Below, in pieces: positions 41,006 to 49,251 of a DNA stretch of 64,000 bases (position 1 is the first letter of the stretch; the number at the start of each line of letters is the position of its first letter). Source of the DNA: Desulfoluna butyratoxydans (GTDB taxonomy: Bacteria; Desulfobacterota; Desulfobacteria; Desulfobacterales; Desulfolunaceae); the NCBI RefSeq assembly GCF_900699765.1, contig NZ_CAADHO010000010.1:62001-126000 (forward strand), in the 5' to 3' direction. The position numbers were made by a program, and so were the translations under genes. The notes under the pieces were generated by a model. That model worked only from the letters and a program-made list of their open reading frames with translations. It searched no databases and was not told the DNA's origin.

Positions 41006-43089
41006 AACAGATACCCTTCCGGATTCCTTGAATCCTGCATCCGGTTGTAAAGGTCCACATCCTCCGGGGGCAGGAGGAGCAGGATCTTTTTGCCGAGTTG
41101 TTTTGCGATGGATTGGTAGTACTCGTATTGCCGCTCGTAATCGTCTACCTCCGTGGCGTCGGCGGAGAGGGCACCGGGCAGGGTCCCGGAGATGAAACCT
41201 TCCCGCCTTGCCGCCTCGATGTAATAGGTGCGGGCCAAATCGAAGCTCTGGGCCGCTACCTTCAGGGCCCGGGTGCGGAGCCGGGGGGTGGCCAGGTAGG
41301 TGTCGGCGATGATGCGGTAGATGTCGTAGCGGTTGTCTTCCCTGTGTGCCAGGGCCGAGCCCAGCCTGTAGCGTTCGGAGCGGATCAGTTCCTCCATCTC
41401 CCGTTCATGGAGGGTGATGAGGCTCACCTTGCCCTGGGCGGCCAGCTCACGGAAGAGCAGGGTGTAGGCGTTCAGGAGGTTGACGTGATTGACTCGCAGC
41501 TCCGGCGCCTTGACAAAGGCGGCGGTGAAGTCGTGGAGGCAGCTCCTGGAAGCGTTGGCCAGGGGGAGCCTTGCATCGGAGAGGGCGTCACCGTAGACCC
41601 CTGCCTGGAGAAACTCATAGGTGTAGTCGATCTCGCCCCGGTACCGGTGGAAGATGTGATTGATGCTGGTGGTTTTGTACTCTCCGCCGTAGATCTCTTC
41701 TCCGCCGAAGATCTTGACCAGGTCGTTGAAGACGATGTCGATCCTCGATTTGGCCTCGTAGTAGAGAGGCTGGACCTGTGTGTCGAAGAGGGTCCGGCGC
41801 TCCCGGCTGCTGAGCCCCTCCCATCCGGCCATGTAGCCCTCCATGGCCGCCAGGGGCTCCCGGCAGGCGTAGAGGTTGTAGAAGATCCAGCCGGTGGGGC
41901 AGACATTGAGCTCATCGAGTATTTTTTTGTAGGTGGTGCGATCCTCCACCTTGATGCCCTGTTCAATCTGTTTGAGGAGCCAGCTCTTCATGGCCGAGAG
42001 CACCACCAGGTCCACCTCGCGGTTGTCCATTTTCAGCATGGCCAAGGTCTCATTGAAGAGTTTTTCCACGCTGAACTGTTTGGTCCCCTTGTTGATAAAG
42101 AGCATGAGGGGCAGGACCGTACGGTGGGAGACCGCCTGCTCGGTCCAGGTCTGGCGGAGGCTGTGGGCAATGACGCGGCTGCTGATGGACAGGGGCAGGG
42201 AGCGCTTGAACCAGTCGTAGCTGCTCAGGGCGATGTGGGTCTCGATGTTGGTGAAGTAGGCCAGGGTGGCGTCGAGCCAGGCGCTTTCCTCCGGGGTGAA
42301 GATACGCTCCCAGGGAGACTCCTTGGCGGCAAGGCCCCTTCGCCGCAGGTTGTCGAGCTCCGTGCACACCTTCACCGTGGTTTCAAGGCCCCTGATCTGC
42401 TCGGCGGTGAAGGGGGGGGCGCCGTCGGGGTTCTTGGAGAGGTATGCCACGGCATCGTTGACGGCCCGGACCAGGTCTTCCTGGGTGAGGTAGAGGTAAT
42501 AGTAGAGGGATTTGTAGTAGGGCTCCTCTTTGACAAACAGGGCCCTGTTGGGGTGGTATCCGTTCTCGAAGTACCGAATGAAGCGGGGGCCTTCGTCGGC
42601 CCGGTTCAGCACGCAGGTCTCAAGGTAGATGGCGTTGTATCCGGTGAGGTTGAGCTTGTCGTCGAAGTAGATGTTGGAGAAGGGCTTCTCCCTGAGGCCG
42701 CTGTACCGGCTCAGCCGGGCTGATGCCTGGCGTGCGGCGGCGATGTCCAGGTGGCCGTCTGCCTGGATTCCCAGGTGGCTCTCCAGGGTCTCCAGAAGTG
42801 AGGTCCGCTCTTTAGGGGATAAGGTATCTTTCATGTAGAGGCGGCCCACCGACGCGATCCAGAGCATCTGCCCGCTGTCGTTGGAGACAGAAATCTTGGG
42901 GCTGTTGGTCGCGGGGGGCGGCTCCTCTTTCATCTCCATGCCCATCTGGCTCTCCGTCATGATGGAGACGGCGGCAAGGGGCGGTGGAAAGATCAGCAGG
43001 GTGCAGGCAAGTGCCCACAGAAAGGCGACTGTCCGTGCATGGCATAGCCCCGGACGGGGCGGCGGTGTGGTGTGGCATTCAGACATCAT
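41002..43089 (-). CDS. large exported helical protein of unknown function
   Basis: This encodes 695 residues and is unrecognised. Hydrophobic residues 21-40 after an N-terminal region with several prolines act as a signal peptide or anchor (cleavage near PLAA). A Met-rich stretch (MTESQMGMEMKEE) and an apparently helical body follow, with Tyr-rich segments (YYKSLYYYLYLTQEDLV). The start lies 3 bp after the TonB-like gene and the stop overlaps the next gene by 4 bp. ATGATG at 43089 offers two starts. It may be the main periplasmic partner of the motor, but only gene order supports this. Confidence 0.7.
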   Translation of the reverse strand: MMSECHTTPPPRPGLCHARTVAFLWALACTLLIFPPPLAAVSIMTESQMGMEMKEEPPPATNSPKISVSNDSGQMLWIASVGRLYMKDTLSPKERTSLLETLESHLGIQADGHLDIAAARQASARLSRYSGLREKPFSNIYFDDKLNLTGYNAIYLETCVLNRADEGPRFIRYFENGYHPNRALFVKEEPYYKSLYYYLYLTQEDLVRAVNDAVAYLSKNPDGAPPFTAEQIRGLETTVKVCTELDNLRRRGLAAKESPWERIFTPEESAWLDATLAYFTNIETHIALSSYDWFKRSLPLSISSRVIAHSLRQTWTEQAVSHRTVLPLMLFINKGTKQFSVEKLFNETLAMLKMDNREVDLVVLSAMKSWLLKQIEQGIKVEDRTTYKKILDELNVCPTGWIFYNLYACREPLAAMEGYMAGWEGLSSRERRTLFDTQVQPLYYEAKSRIDIVFNDLVKIFGGEEIYGGEYKTTSINHIFHRYRGEIDYTYEFLQAGVYGDALSDARLPLANASRSCLHDFTAAFVKAPELRVNHVNLLNAYTLLFRELAAQGKVSLITLHEREMEELIRSERYRLGSALAHREDNRYDIYRIIADTYLATPRLRTRALKVAAQSFDLARTYYIEAARREGFISGTLPGALSADATEVDDYERQYEYYQSIAKQLGKKILLLLPPEDVDLYNRMQDSRNPEGYLL

Positions 43090-43092
43090 GGG

Positions 43093-44502
43093 TTACATCG
43101 TCCTCCGTGGCAGCGACCGCTCAAGGGCGGACACCACCTCAAACGTGGCGTCGTTGGGTTCAAAGCTGAGAAGGGCCGTGGGTGGGGCTCCGTTTTGGAT
43201 GACCACCGTGCAGGTGTACCCCCTTATGCGGAAGGTGTACGGGCTCTTCTCCGGACTCATGTGGCGGGCTTTTCGGTAAATTTCCTCCTTGAGGCTCGTG
43301 ACGCGCAGCGAGTGGTCAAGGGTGCTCCCCCGGATGGTGACCAGGGTATGGATATCCGGCGTTTCGCCTGCAGAGGGCGTCGGGACCGGCCCCGTGGGCA
43401 GGCCTTCCGGAAGCGCGGTCAGAGACGGGCGCCGGGGGCGCGACTCTCCCTGGGTCGGCGTGGTACCTGCGGAGGCGGACGCCAGGGGCAAGGCTGCCGG
43501 GCCCTGTGTCGGTGCCGGGGCAAGCCCCTTGAGGGCTGCACCCCGTCGTGGTCCCGGGGCCTCCATGGATGTCGGCGGGGCTGCGCTGTGGACCGACGGG
43601 GCCGCGAGCTGGGTCAGGACGGGCGCAGGGCCGGAGCGTCTGGGTGTCCCCCCAAGGGCCGGGGAGGGGGACGGCGTTTTGGATCGGCCCATGGGCATTG
43701 CGGCAGGTGCATCTGAGAGGGCCAGGGGCGTGAACCGCTTTTGAGGGAGCGTTTCCGGGACGGTTGCAGGGGCCTTATGAGCCGGTTTCGTGATGACCGG
43801 GGACAGGGCTGCCTTGGGCTCGGGCACGGCTTTGTGGGGACGGTGCGGCGCGGGGTCCCGAAGGGGCTGCCGGGGGGCCCGGGCAGAGAGGGCCAGGGGC
43901 TGCGGCTGCGCAGTGGAGAGCACAGGGGCTGCTTTTGGCTTCAACTCTCTGGTCACCGGCTGCATTGACCGGGGCGACGGAGTGTGGGGGGCCGGGATCG
44001 CAGGTGTTGGCTTCATACGGGTCGGGGGCCGCATCTCGGGCTGGGGCCGGTGTGCTGGTGCCGGGGTGGCAAGGGCTTTGGGGGGAGGGGCCAGGGGCAT
44101 CTTGGGTGGCGGTACCAGCAGGCGGGGCTTTGCCTTCACGGGTAGAGGCGGCTCCTTGGGGAGGGCCGCAGGGGGCTCCATGATGCGTTTGAGCTCCTTT
44201 TTTCTGGGCTCGGCACGTTTTTTTGCCGCGTCTTTCACCACCTTGAAGAAGCTGATCTTTTTTTCCACCGTGGGCTCGGGCAGGGGCTCTGTGCGCGGGA
44301 TGACGATGATGGTTCGGGATCGGGTCAGGGAGAGGGGTTCGTTGAAGAGGAGCTTGTGCACGGCAAAACAGGTCAGGGAGATCAGCAGGAGCATCAGCGA
44401 GGGGCTCACAAGCCATTCGCGGCGAGCGCCACGGGCGACGGTTCCCGGCATGGTGATGCGGGCGGAGCCGTAACCGTAATATTGCATGGGAATGGTGCGC
44501 AT
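43093..44502 (-). CDS. TonB-like energy-transducer with long Pro/Ala-rich linker
   Basis: This encodes 469 residues. A cytoplasmic N-terminus is followed by one transmembrane helix (about 34-53) that contains Ser42 and His49, as TonB helices carry an essential Ser/His. After a basic patch (KDAAKKRAEPRKKELKR) comes a Pro- and Ala-rich linker of about 290 residues (about 90-380), then a small C-terminal domain (about 385-469). That domain does not match the usual TonB C-terminal motif by eye. The gene directly follows ExbB- and ExbD-like genes, which supports a TonB/TolA-type role. No TonB-dependent receptor lies in the window. The repetitive linker makes the family call uncertain. Confidence 0.65.
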   Translation of the reverse strand: MRTIPMQYYGYGSARITMPGTVARGARREWLVSPSLMLLLISLTCFAVHKLLFNEPLSLTRSRTIIVIPRTEPLPEPTVEKKISFFKVVKDAAKKRAEPRKKELKRIMEPPAALPKEPPLPVKAKPRLLVPPPKMPLAPPPKALATPAPAHRPQPEMRPPTRMKPTPAIPAPHTPSPRSMQPVTRELKPKAAPVLSTAQPQPLALSARAPRQPLRDPAPHRPHKAVPEPKAALSPVITKPAHKAPATVPETLPQKRFTPLALSDAPAAMPMGRSKTPSPSPALGGTPRRSGPAPVLTQLAAPSVHSAAPPTSMEAPGPRRGAALKGLAPAPTQGPAALPLASASAGTTPTQGESRPRRPSLTALPEGLPTGPVPTPSAGETPDIHTLVTIRGSTLDHSLRVTSLKEEIYRKARHMSPEKSPYTFRIRGYTCTVVIQNGAPPTALLSFEPNDATFEVVSALERSLPRRTM

Positions 44503-44550
44503 GACGAATTCCGTCCCCTCTTTGTCTGATCTCTTTTTCCGGTCCGGGCC

Positions 44551-45012
44551 CTAGGGCATCCCGGAGATTTTTCGGACTGTGACGCGTTTGCCGTGGTCGT
44601 CGTAGATTTTTTCGATGAGGGACATGGCCATCAGGGTGTCCTTGCTCAGGGAAAACTGGTCCGGAACCAGCATGGGGCGGTTTTTTCCTTCCCGGAGCAT
44701 CTGTGTCAGGCGGTCGCTCAGGTCCTGGGCGTTCAACGTGCGCTCATCGGCGTGGAGCACGCCGTCCACCACCGTCACCAGTTGAAACGGCGTGGTTTCG
44801 GGGATGGTGGGCTTGAGGACACGGATCTGGTACGACACCCGGGGCTGGTCCAGGCTGGAAATGGTTTGGGCATCCACCACCTTGGGGATGGTCATCTCGC
44901 CGATGTGAACGGGATTTCTGCCGATGGTGGAGGCCTGGGTAAAGGCGATGAGGAGCAGAAAAGCCAGGTCGGCAAAGGAGAAGAGCCAGATTTTTGAATC
45001 GTCGTATCTCAT
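44551..45012 (-). CDS. ExbD/TolR-like proton channel subunit
   Basis: This encodes 153 residues. A short cytoplasmic start (MRYDDSKIWLF) is followed by one transmembrane helix (about 12-30, FADLAFLLLIAF). Asp15 sits where ExbD has its essential proton-carrying Asp (PL-D-hhhhLLhhF). A periplasmic domain of about 110 residues follows. The partner ExbB-like gene ends 15 bp upstream. The sequence is divergent from canonical ExbD and lacks the usual Pro before the Asp. Confidence 0.75.
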   Translation of the reverse strand: MRYDDSKIWLFSFADLAFLLLIAFTQASTIGRNPVHIGEMTIPKVVDAQTISSLDQPRVSYQIRVLKPTIPETTPFQLVTVVDGVLHADERTLNAQDLSDRLTQMLREGKNRPMLVPDQFSLSKDTLMAMSLIEKIYDDHGKRVTVRKISGMP

Positions 45013-45027
45013 GGTGCTCGCCGGATG

Positions 45028-45669
45028 TTATGGGGTGGTGGCCGCGTCTGCGGCCAGAGGGACGTCTTCCGTTACCGGGGCCGTCATCTCACAAATGGAT
45101 TGATGGTACCCAAGGGCCCGTTCAATGCGGGAGGTGGCCAGGTTGATGAGGCTTTTTTTGAACACCTCGAGGATCACGAAGCAGGTGAGGGCGATGAGGG
45201 TGGTGAAGAGGGCCACTCCGAGCCCGGTGGTGTTGAGGTCGCTGTTGGGATCTCCCTTGGCCAGGAAGATCATGATCATCCCGAAAATGGTGCCGATGAA
45301 CCCCATGGGGGGGAGCAGGTTGGTGATCATGGTGATTTTGTTGATGTAGCGGGTGTGGTAGGTGTTTTCCATCATCTGGTGGGTGGCGTCGATGAGGAAC
45401 GAGACCGGGTAGGCCGTGGTCTTATGCTCGTCGTGGGCGGACCGGAGGGTCTTGACGGCGGCGGTCATCAGGGGATCATCGAGGGTTGCGGGGTCCGCCG
45501 CCAGGGCCATGAGTTCGCTCTCCTTCACCAGGCGGGCATGGCGATAGGCCAGGACAATCAGCCACAGGGCGTTGAGGAACAGCAGGGTACTGCCGATGTA
45601 CACCACCCCCTGAACAAGGTCGCTGATGAGGTTGGGGTAGAGTTTGAAGATGTGAACGATAAATTCCAT
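45028..45669 (-). CDS. ExbB/TolQ/MotA-like proton channel subunit
   Basis: This encodes 213 residues with three transmembrane helices at about 19-42, 113-136 and 148-170. Between TM1 and TM2 is a cytoplasmic domain of about 70 residues. TM2 carries PMGFIGTIFGMI (Thr127) and TM3 GLGVALFTTLIALT (Thr156, Thr157), matching the conserved Thr-bearing helices that line the ExbB channel. It is the first gene of the operon and follows a good promoter at 45805-45833. It would use the proton motive force to drive the TonB-like protein. Confidence 0.85.
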   Translation of the reverse strand: MEFIVHIFKLYPNLISDLVQGVVYIGSTLLFLNALWLIVLAYRHARLVKESELMALAADPATLDDPLMTAAVKTLRSAHDEHKTTAYPVSFLIDATHQMMENTYHTRYINKITMITNLLPPMGFIGTIFGMIMIFLAKGDPNSDLNTTGLGVALFTTLIALTCFVILEVFKKSLINLATSRIERALGYHQSICEMTAPVTEDVPLAADAATTP

Positions 45670-46005
45670 ACGGCCTCGGGGTGTGGGTTGTCGGTGGAGC
45701 GTAAGCTGCGCTGCGCGTGCCGTGATGCCCTCTTGCGAAGGTGTTGCCGTGTTGTTGGTGTGAAATATATGTTCTCTGTGTAATCATTGTAAACTCAGGT
45801 AAGCAAATTAGGTGATAAGGCCTGTATTGTCAATACTATTTTGGGTTCGAGCCTGCTGTAGCGGGCCTCTCGGCCCGGGTGGCCCCGTAGCGGTAACATG
45901 GAGGCGGAGTCAAAATGGCATCTTGCGTCCGTGGGGCGCAAGTGGCATATCAACACAAGGCTTACCTTAACGATGAATTATTGACGGTATCGGAGACCAA
46001 CGCGC
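45670..46005. other. divergent intergenic region between the ExbB-like gene and recC
   Basis: This 336-bp region holds the minus-strand promoter at 45805-45833 and a hairpin CGGGCC/GGCCCG near 45866-45880. A short plus-strand frame at 45915 has a GGAG but overlaps recC and looks non-coding. No recC promoter was clear. Confidence 0.4.
45805..45833 (-). promoter_or_regulatory. promoter of the ExbBD/TonB-like operon
   Basis: The minus strand has the consensus -35 TTGACA (45828-45833), a 17-bp spacer and -10 TAATTT (45805-45810), about 135 bp upstream of the ExbB-like start. Confidence 0.5.
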
Positions 46006-49000
46006 ATGGACGCTGGATTGAATCTGTTTACGGGGAATCGCCTGGAAATCCTTGCCATGGGGCTCTCCAAGATCCTGGAAGCCCCCACGGGCAACCCCTT
46101 GAAAGAGGACGTGGTGGTGCTTCAGAGCCAGGGCATGGCCCGATGGCTCTCCCTGGCCCTTGCCCGCAACAACGGGATCTGCGCCAATGTGCGCTGGCGG
46201 TTTCCCAACGCCTTTCTCCAGGATATGTTTGCCCTGGCCGTGCCGGACCTTGCGGACACCAGGCGGTTTGACGCCAAGAGCGCGGCCTGGAAGATCATGA
46301 GGAACCTCTCTGCGTGGACGGCCCAGCCCGCCTTTGCCCAGGTGGCCCATTTTCTGGGCGGGGACGGCGACGCCCTGAAGCGGTACCAGATCTCCGAACT
46401 CCTGGCCGACACCCTGGACCAGTACCTGACCTACCGGCCGGACATGATCAAGGAGTGGGAAAAAGGGGAAGGGGATGATTTCCAGGCGATCCTCTACCGG
46501 AGGCTCCTTGAGGACCTCGGTTTTCGCCACCGGGTCCACCTGATGGAAGACTTTAAGTCGTGGGTTGAATCTGCTGAAAAAAAAGGTGAAAAAACTCCTG
46601 AAAGGGTGTGCGTGTTTGGCATCTCCTCCCTGCCGGAATTTCACATGGAACTCTTCACCGCCCTGTCGGAGGTATGCCAGGTCAACCTCTTTCTGCTCAA
46701 CCCCTGTCCCCAGTACTGGGGAGACATCCTCTCCGACTCGGAGCAGCGGCGTCTCAAGGAGAAACAGGGCCTCGACCAGGGGGAGGACGAAACCCTTCTC
46801 ATGGAGGGGGGCAACCCGCTCCTGGCATCCATGGGGGGACAGGGACGTGAGTTTTTCGACATGATGGCCGAACGCGGCCTGGAGGAGTTTCTCCTCTTTG
46901 TGGAACCCGAAGGGGAGACCCTGCTGGGGGCTGTGCAGTCCGATATCTATCATCTTCAGGATCGCTCCCGGGGTGATGGGGAGCCCTTTGTCCTGGACCC
47001 GTCCGACACCTCCCTGAGCATCCACAGCTGCCACAGCCCCCTGAGGGAGGTGGAGGTGCTGCGGGACGCCATCTTGGCCATGATGGATGAGGACCCGGAG
47101 CTGAAACCCTCGGACATCCTTGTCATGGCCCCGGACATCAACACCTATGCCCCCGTCATCGAGGCGGTGTTCAGCAGGCGCGTGGAAGGGGGGATCCGTA
47201 TTCCCTTTTCCATTGCCGACCAGGCCAACGGCAGCGGGGACCGGGCCGTGGAGGCCCTTCTCCTTCTCCTGGACCTTGCCGGGTTCCGGTTTGAGGCCGG
47301 GGGTGTTCTGGAGCTTCTGGAGAACGACCGCATCCGAAGCGCTTTTGCCGTGGACGAGGGGGATCTGGAACGGGTGGGCAGCTGGATCCGGGAGACCTCG
47401 GTCCGCTGGGGCGTGGACGGCTCCCAGCGCGGGGCCGAAGGCTTTTCCCCCTTTGACGGCAACAGCTGGAAGGCTGGCTTTGACCGGCTTTTCACAGGGT
47501 ATGCCGTGGGGGACAAAGAGGCGGCCCTCTATGACGGGATCCTTCCGGCCGGTCCGGTGGAGGGGGAACACGGGGCGCTCCTGGGGCGCCTGAACTGGTT
47601 CCTGTCCAGTCTGACCGCCTATGTCAAGGGCCTTGAAACATCCCGGACCGCCCGGGAGTGGGTCGATTTTTTCGAGTGGGTCCTGGGGACCTTTCTCACC
47701 GATGACGAGGGGGCCGGAGAAGGGCTCCAGGGGATCCGGGACTGCCTGAACCGCATGGGCGATGCCGCGGAGGAGGCGGAAAACGGAGAACCCGTGGAGT
47801 ATCCCGTGGTGCGCTTTATCCTCAAGACCGCCCTGGCCGCACCGGACCCGGTATCCGGCTTTATCACCAGCGGGGTCACCTTCTGCGCCATGCTCCCCAT
47901 GCGGAGCATCCCGTTTCGGGTCATTGCCATCCTGGGCATGGGCCACGGCACCTTTCCGCGCCAGCACAAGGCCCCGGGTTTTGATCTCATCGCCGCCTCC
48001 CCGCGCAGGGGGGACCGATCCCGGCGGAAGGACGATCGTTACCTCTTCCTGGAGATCCTTCTTTCGGTGCGGGAGACCCTCTGGGTGAGCTACACCGGTC
48101 AGAGCATCCGGGATAACAGCACCCTTCAGCCCTCGGTGCTGCTCTCCGAGCTTCTGGACTACGTGGATGGCATGACTGGCGGGGCGGCCTCGGAGCAGGT
48201 TGTGGTGGCCCATCCCCTGCACCCCTTTTCCGGCAGCTGTTTCCAGCCCGGTGATTCCCGGCTGTTTACCTTTGATGCGGCCAGTCGCCGTGTGGCAGGC
48301 CGCATGGCCCAGGTACCGGTGCCGCCTCCGCCCTTTGCACGTCTTGCCGATCCGGACAGCGCACCAGTCCTGCCCCCGGGGCTCTCCCTGGAGGCCCTGG
48401 AGGCGTTTCTTGCCCACCCCTGCCGGTATCTCCTTCGGGAGGGGCTCGGCATGGAGCTGGGGGCAGGGGAGGAGGCCCCGGAGAGCTGCGAACCCTTTAC
48501 CCTCACCGGTCTGGATCGGTATCGGGCCGGGACCTTTCTGTTTGAACGGGCCCTGAAGGGGGACGCTTTGGAAAAAGCCCAGGGCGTGGTCTCCGGCATG
48601 GGGATCCTTCCCAGGGGGGAAGTGGGGGCCCACCTGCTTCGGGAACTGACCCATGAGGCGGGGGCCGTGGCCGAGGCCGTGGCATCCCTGGTGGATGGAA
48701 ACGAACCCTGGGTGGAGCGACGGTGGGCTGAAGTTTCCGGTGTCGCTCTGTCGGGCGAGGTGGGGCCCTTTTTTGGGGAGACCCTGGTGGCGGGTCGCTT
48801 CGGCAAGGTCCGCAGCAGGGACCTGATCTCCGCCTGGGTGCGCCTCCTTATGGCCGCCGAGTCCGGCATGGCCGTGTCCCGTGCCGTTGTGGTGGGGCTG
48901 GATCGCAAAACCGGAGGGGCAGAGATCGCCTCCATGGTGGTGCCCCCCAATCCGAGGGCGTGTCTGGAAGACCTTGTCCGGCTCTTTGCCGCAGGGGAGG

Positions 49001-49251
49001 GGGCGCTCTTGCCCCTGTTCCCCCTTGCCTCCGAAACCTACGCCCGGGAGCTGGCAAAGACCCGGGATGAGGCAAAGGCCATGGCAAAGGCACGCTCCGC
49101 GTTTTACGGAAACGCCTTCTCCGTAATGGCAGACCTCAACGATCCCTGGATACGGACGGCGGTGCGGGGACGGGATCCCCTTGCGGAGCCCGCCTTTGCG
49201 CGATGTGCTGAACTTCTTTTCCGCCCCATGCTGGAGGCAAGCGATCAATGA
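46006..49251 (+). CDS. recC: exodeoxyribonuclease V gamma subunit RecC
   Basis: This 1081-residue subunit of the RecBCD helicase-nuclease recognises Chi and splits DNA strands. It starts LNLFTGNRLEILAMGLSKIL and continues with VVLQSQGMARWLSLALA and NVRWRFPNAFL, typical of RecC. Later it has the degenerate helicase fold (LSIHSCHSPLREVEVL, PFRVIAILGMGHGTFPR) and a dead nuclease-like C-terminus. Length is close to the E. coli protein. GGAG lies 11 nt before the ATG, which is long. It overlaps recB by 4 bp. Confidence 0.93.
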   Translation: MDAGLNLFTGNRLEILAMGLSKILEAPTGNPLKEDVVVLQSQGMARWLSLALARNNGICANVRWRFPNAFLQDMFALAVPDLADTRRFDAKSAAWKIMRNLSAWTAQPAFAQVAHFLGGDGDALKRYQISELLADTLDQYLTYRPDMIKEWEKGEGDDFQAILYRRLLEDLGFRHRVHLMEDFKSWVESAEKKGEKTPERVCVFGISSLPEFHMELFTALSEVCQVNLFLLNPCPQYWGDILSDSEQRRLKEKQGLDQGEDETLLMEGGNPLLASMGGQGREFFDMMAERGLEEFLLFVEPEGETLLGAVQSDIYHLQDRSRGDGEPFVLDPSDTSLSIHSCHSPLREVEVLRDAILAMMDEDPELKPSDILVMAPDINTYAPVIEAVFSRRVEGGIRIPFSIADQANGSGDRAVEALLLLLDLAGFRFEAGGVLELLENDRIRSAFAVDEGDLERVGSWIRETSVRWGVDGSQRGAEGFSPFDGNSWKAGFDRLFTGYAVGDKEAALYDGILPAGPVEGEHGALLGRLNWFLSSLTAYVKGLETSRTAREWVDFFEWVLGTFLTDDEGAGEGLQGIRDCLNRMGDAAEEAENGEPVEYPVVRFILKTALAAPDPVSGFITSGVTFCAMLPMRSIPFRVIAILGMGHGTFPRQHKAPGFDLIAASPRRGDRSRRKDDRYLFLEILLSVRETLWVSYTGQSIRDNSTLQPSVLLSELLDYVDGMTGGAASEQVVVAHPLHPFSGSCFQPGDSRLFTFDAASRRVAGRMAQVPVPPPPFARLADPDSAPVLPPGLSLEALEAFLAHPCRYLLREGLGMELGAGEEAPESCEPFTLTGLDRYRAGTFLFERALKGDALEKAQGVVSGMGILPRGEVGAHLLRELTHEAGAVAEAVASLVDGNEPWVERRWAEVSGVALSGEVGPFFGETLVAGRFGKVRSRDLISAWVRLLMAAESGMAVSRAVVVGLDRKTGGAEIASMVVPPNPRACLEDLVRLFAAGEGALLPLFPLASETYARELAKTRDEAKAMAKARSAFYGNAFSVMADLNDPWIRTAVRGRDPLAEPAFARCAELLFRPMLEASDQ

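Noticed and set aside
41098..42723. A 541-residue plus-strand frame opposite the 695-residue exported protein
   Set aside because: Since the minus-strand gene is itself unrecognised I compared both. The minus gene has a signal peptide, tight operon spacing and overlaps; the plus frame is Gly/Val/Asp-biased and isolated.
45915..46271. A 118-residue frame with a GGAG site that overlaps the recC start
   Set aside because: It overlaps 266 bp of recC and the translated sequence has no domain; the part in common is Pro/Gly/His-rich.
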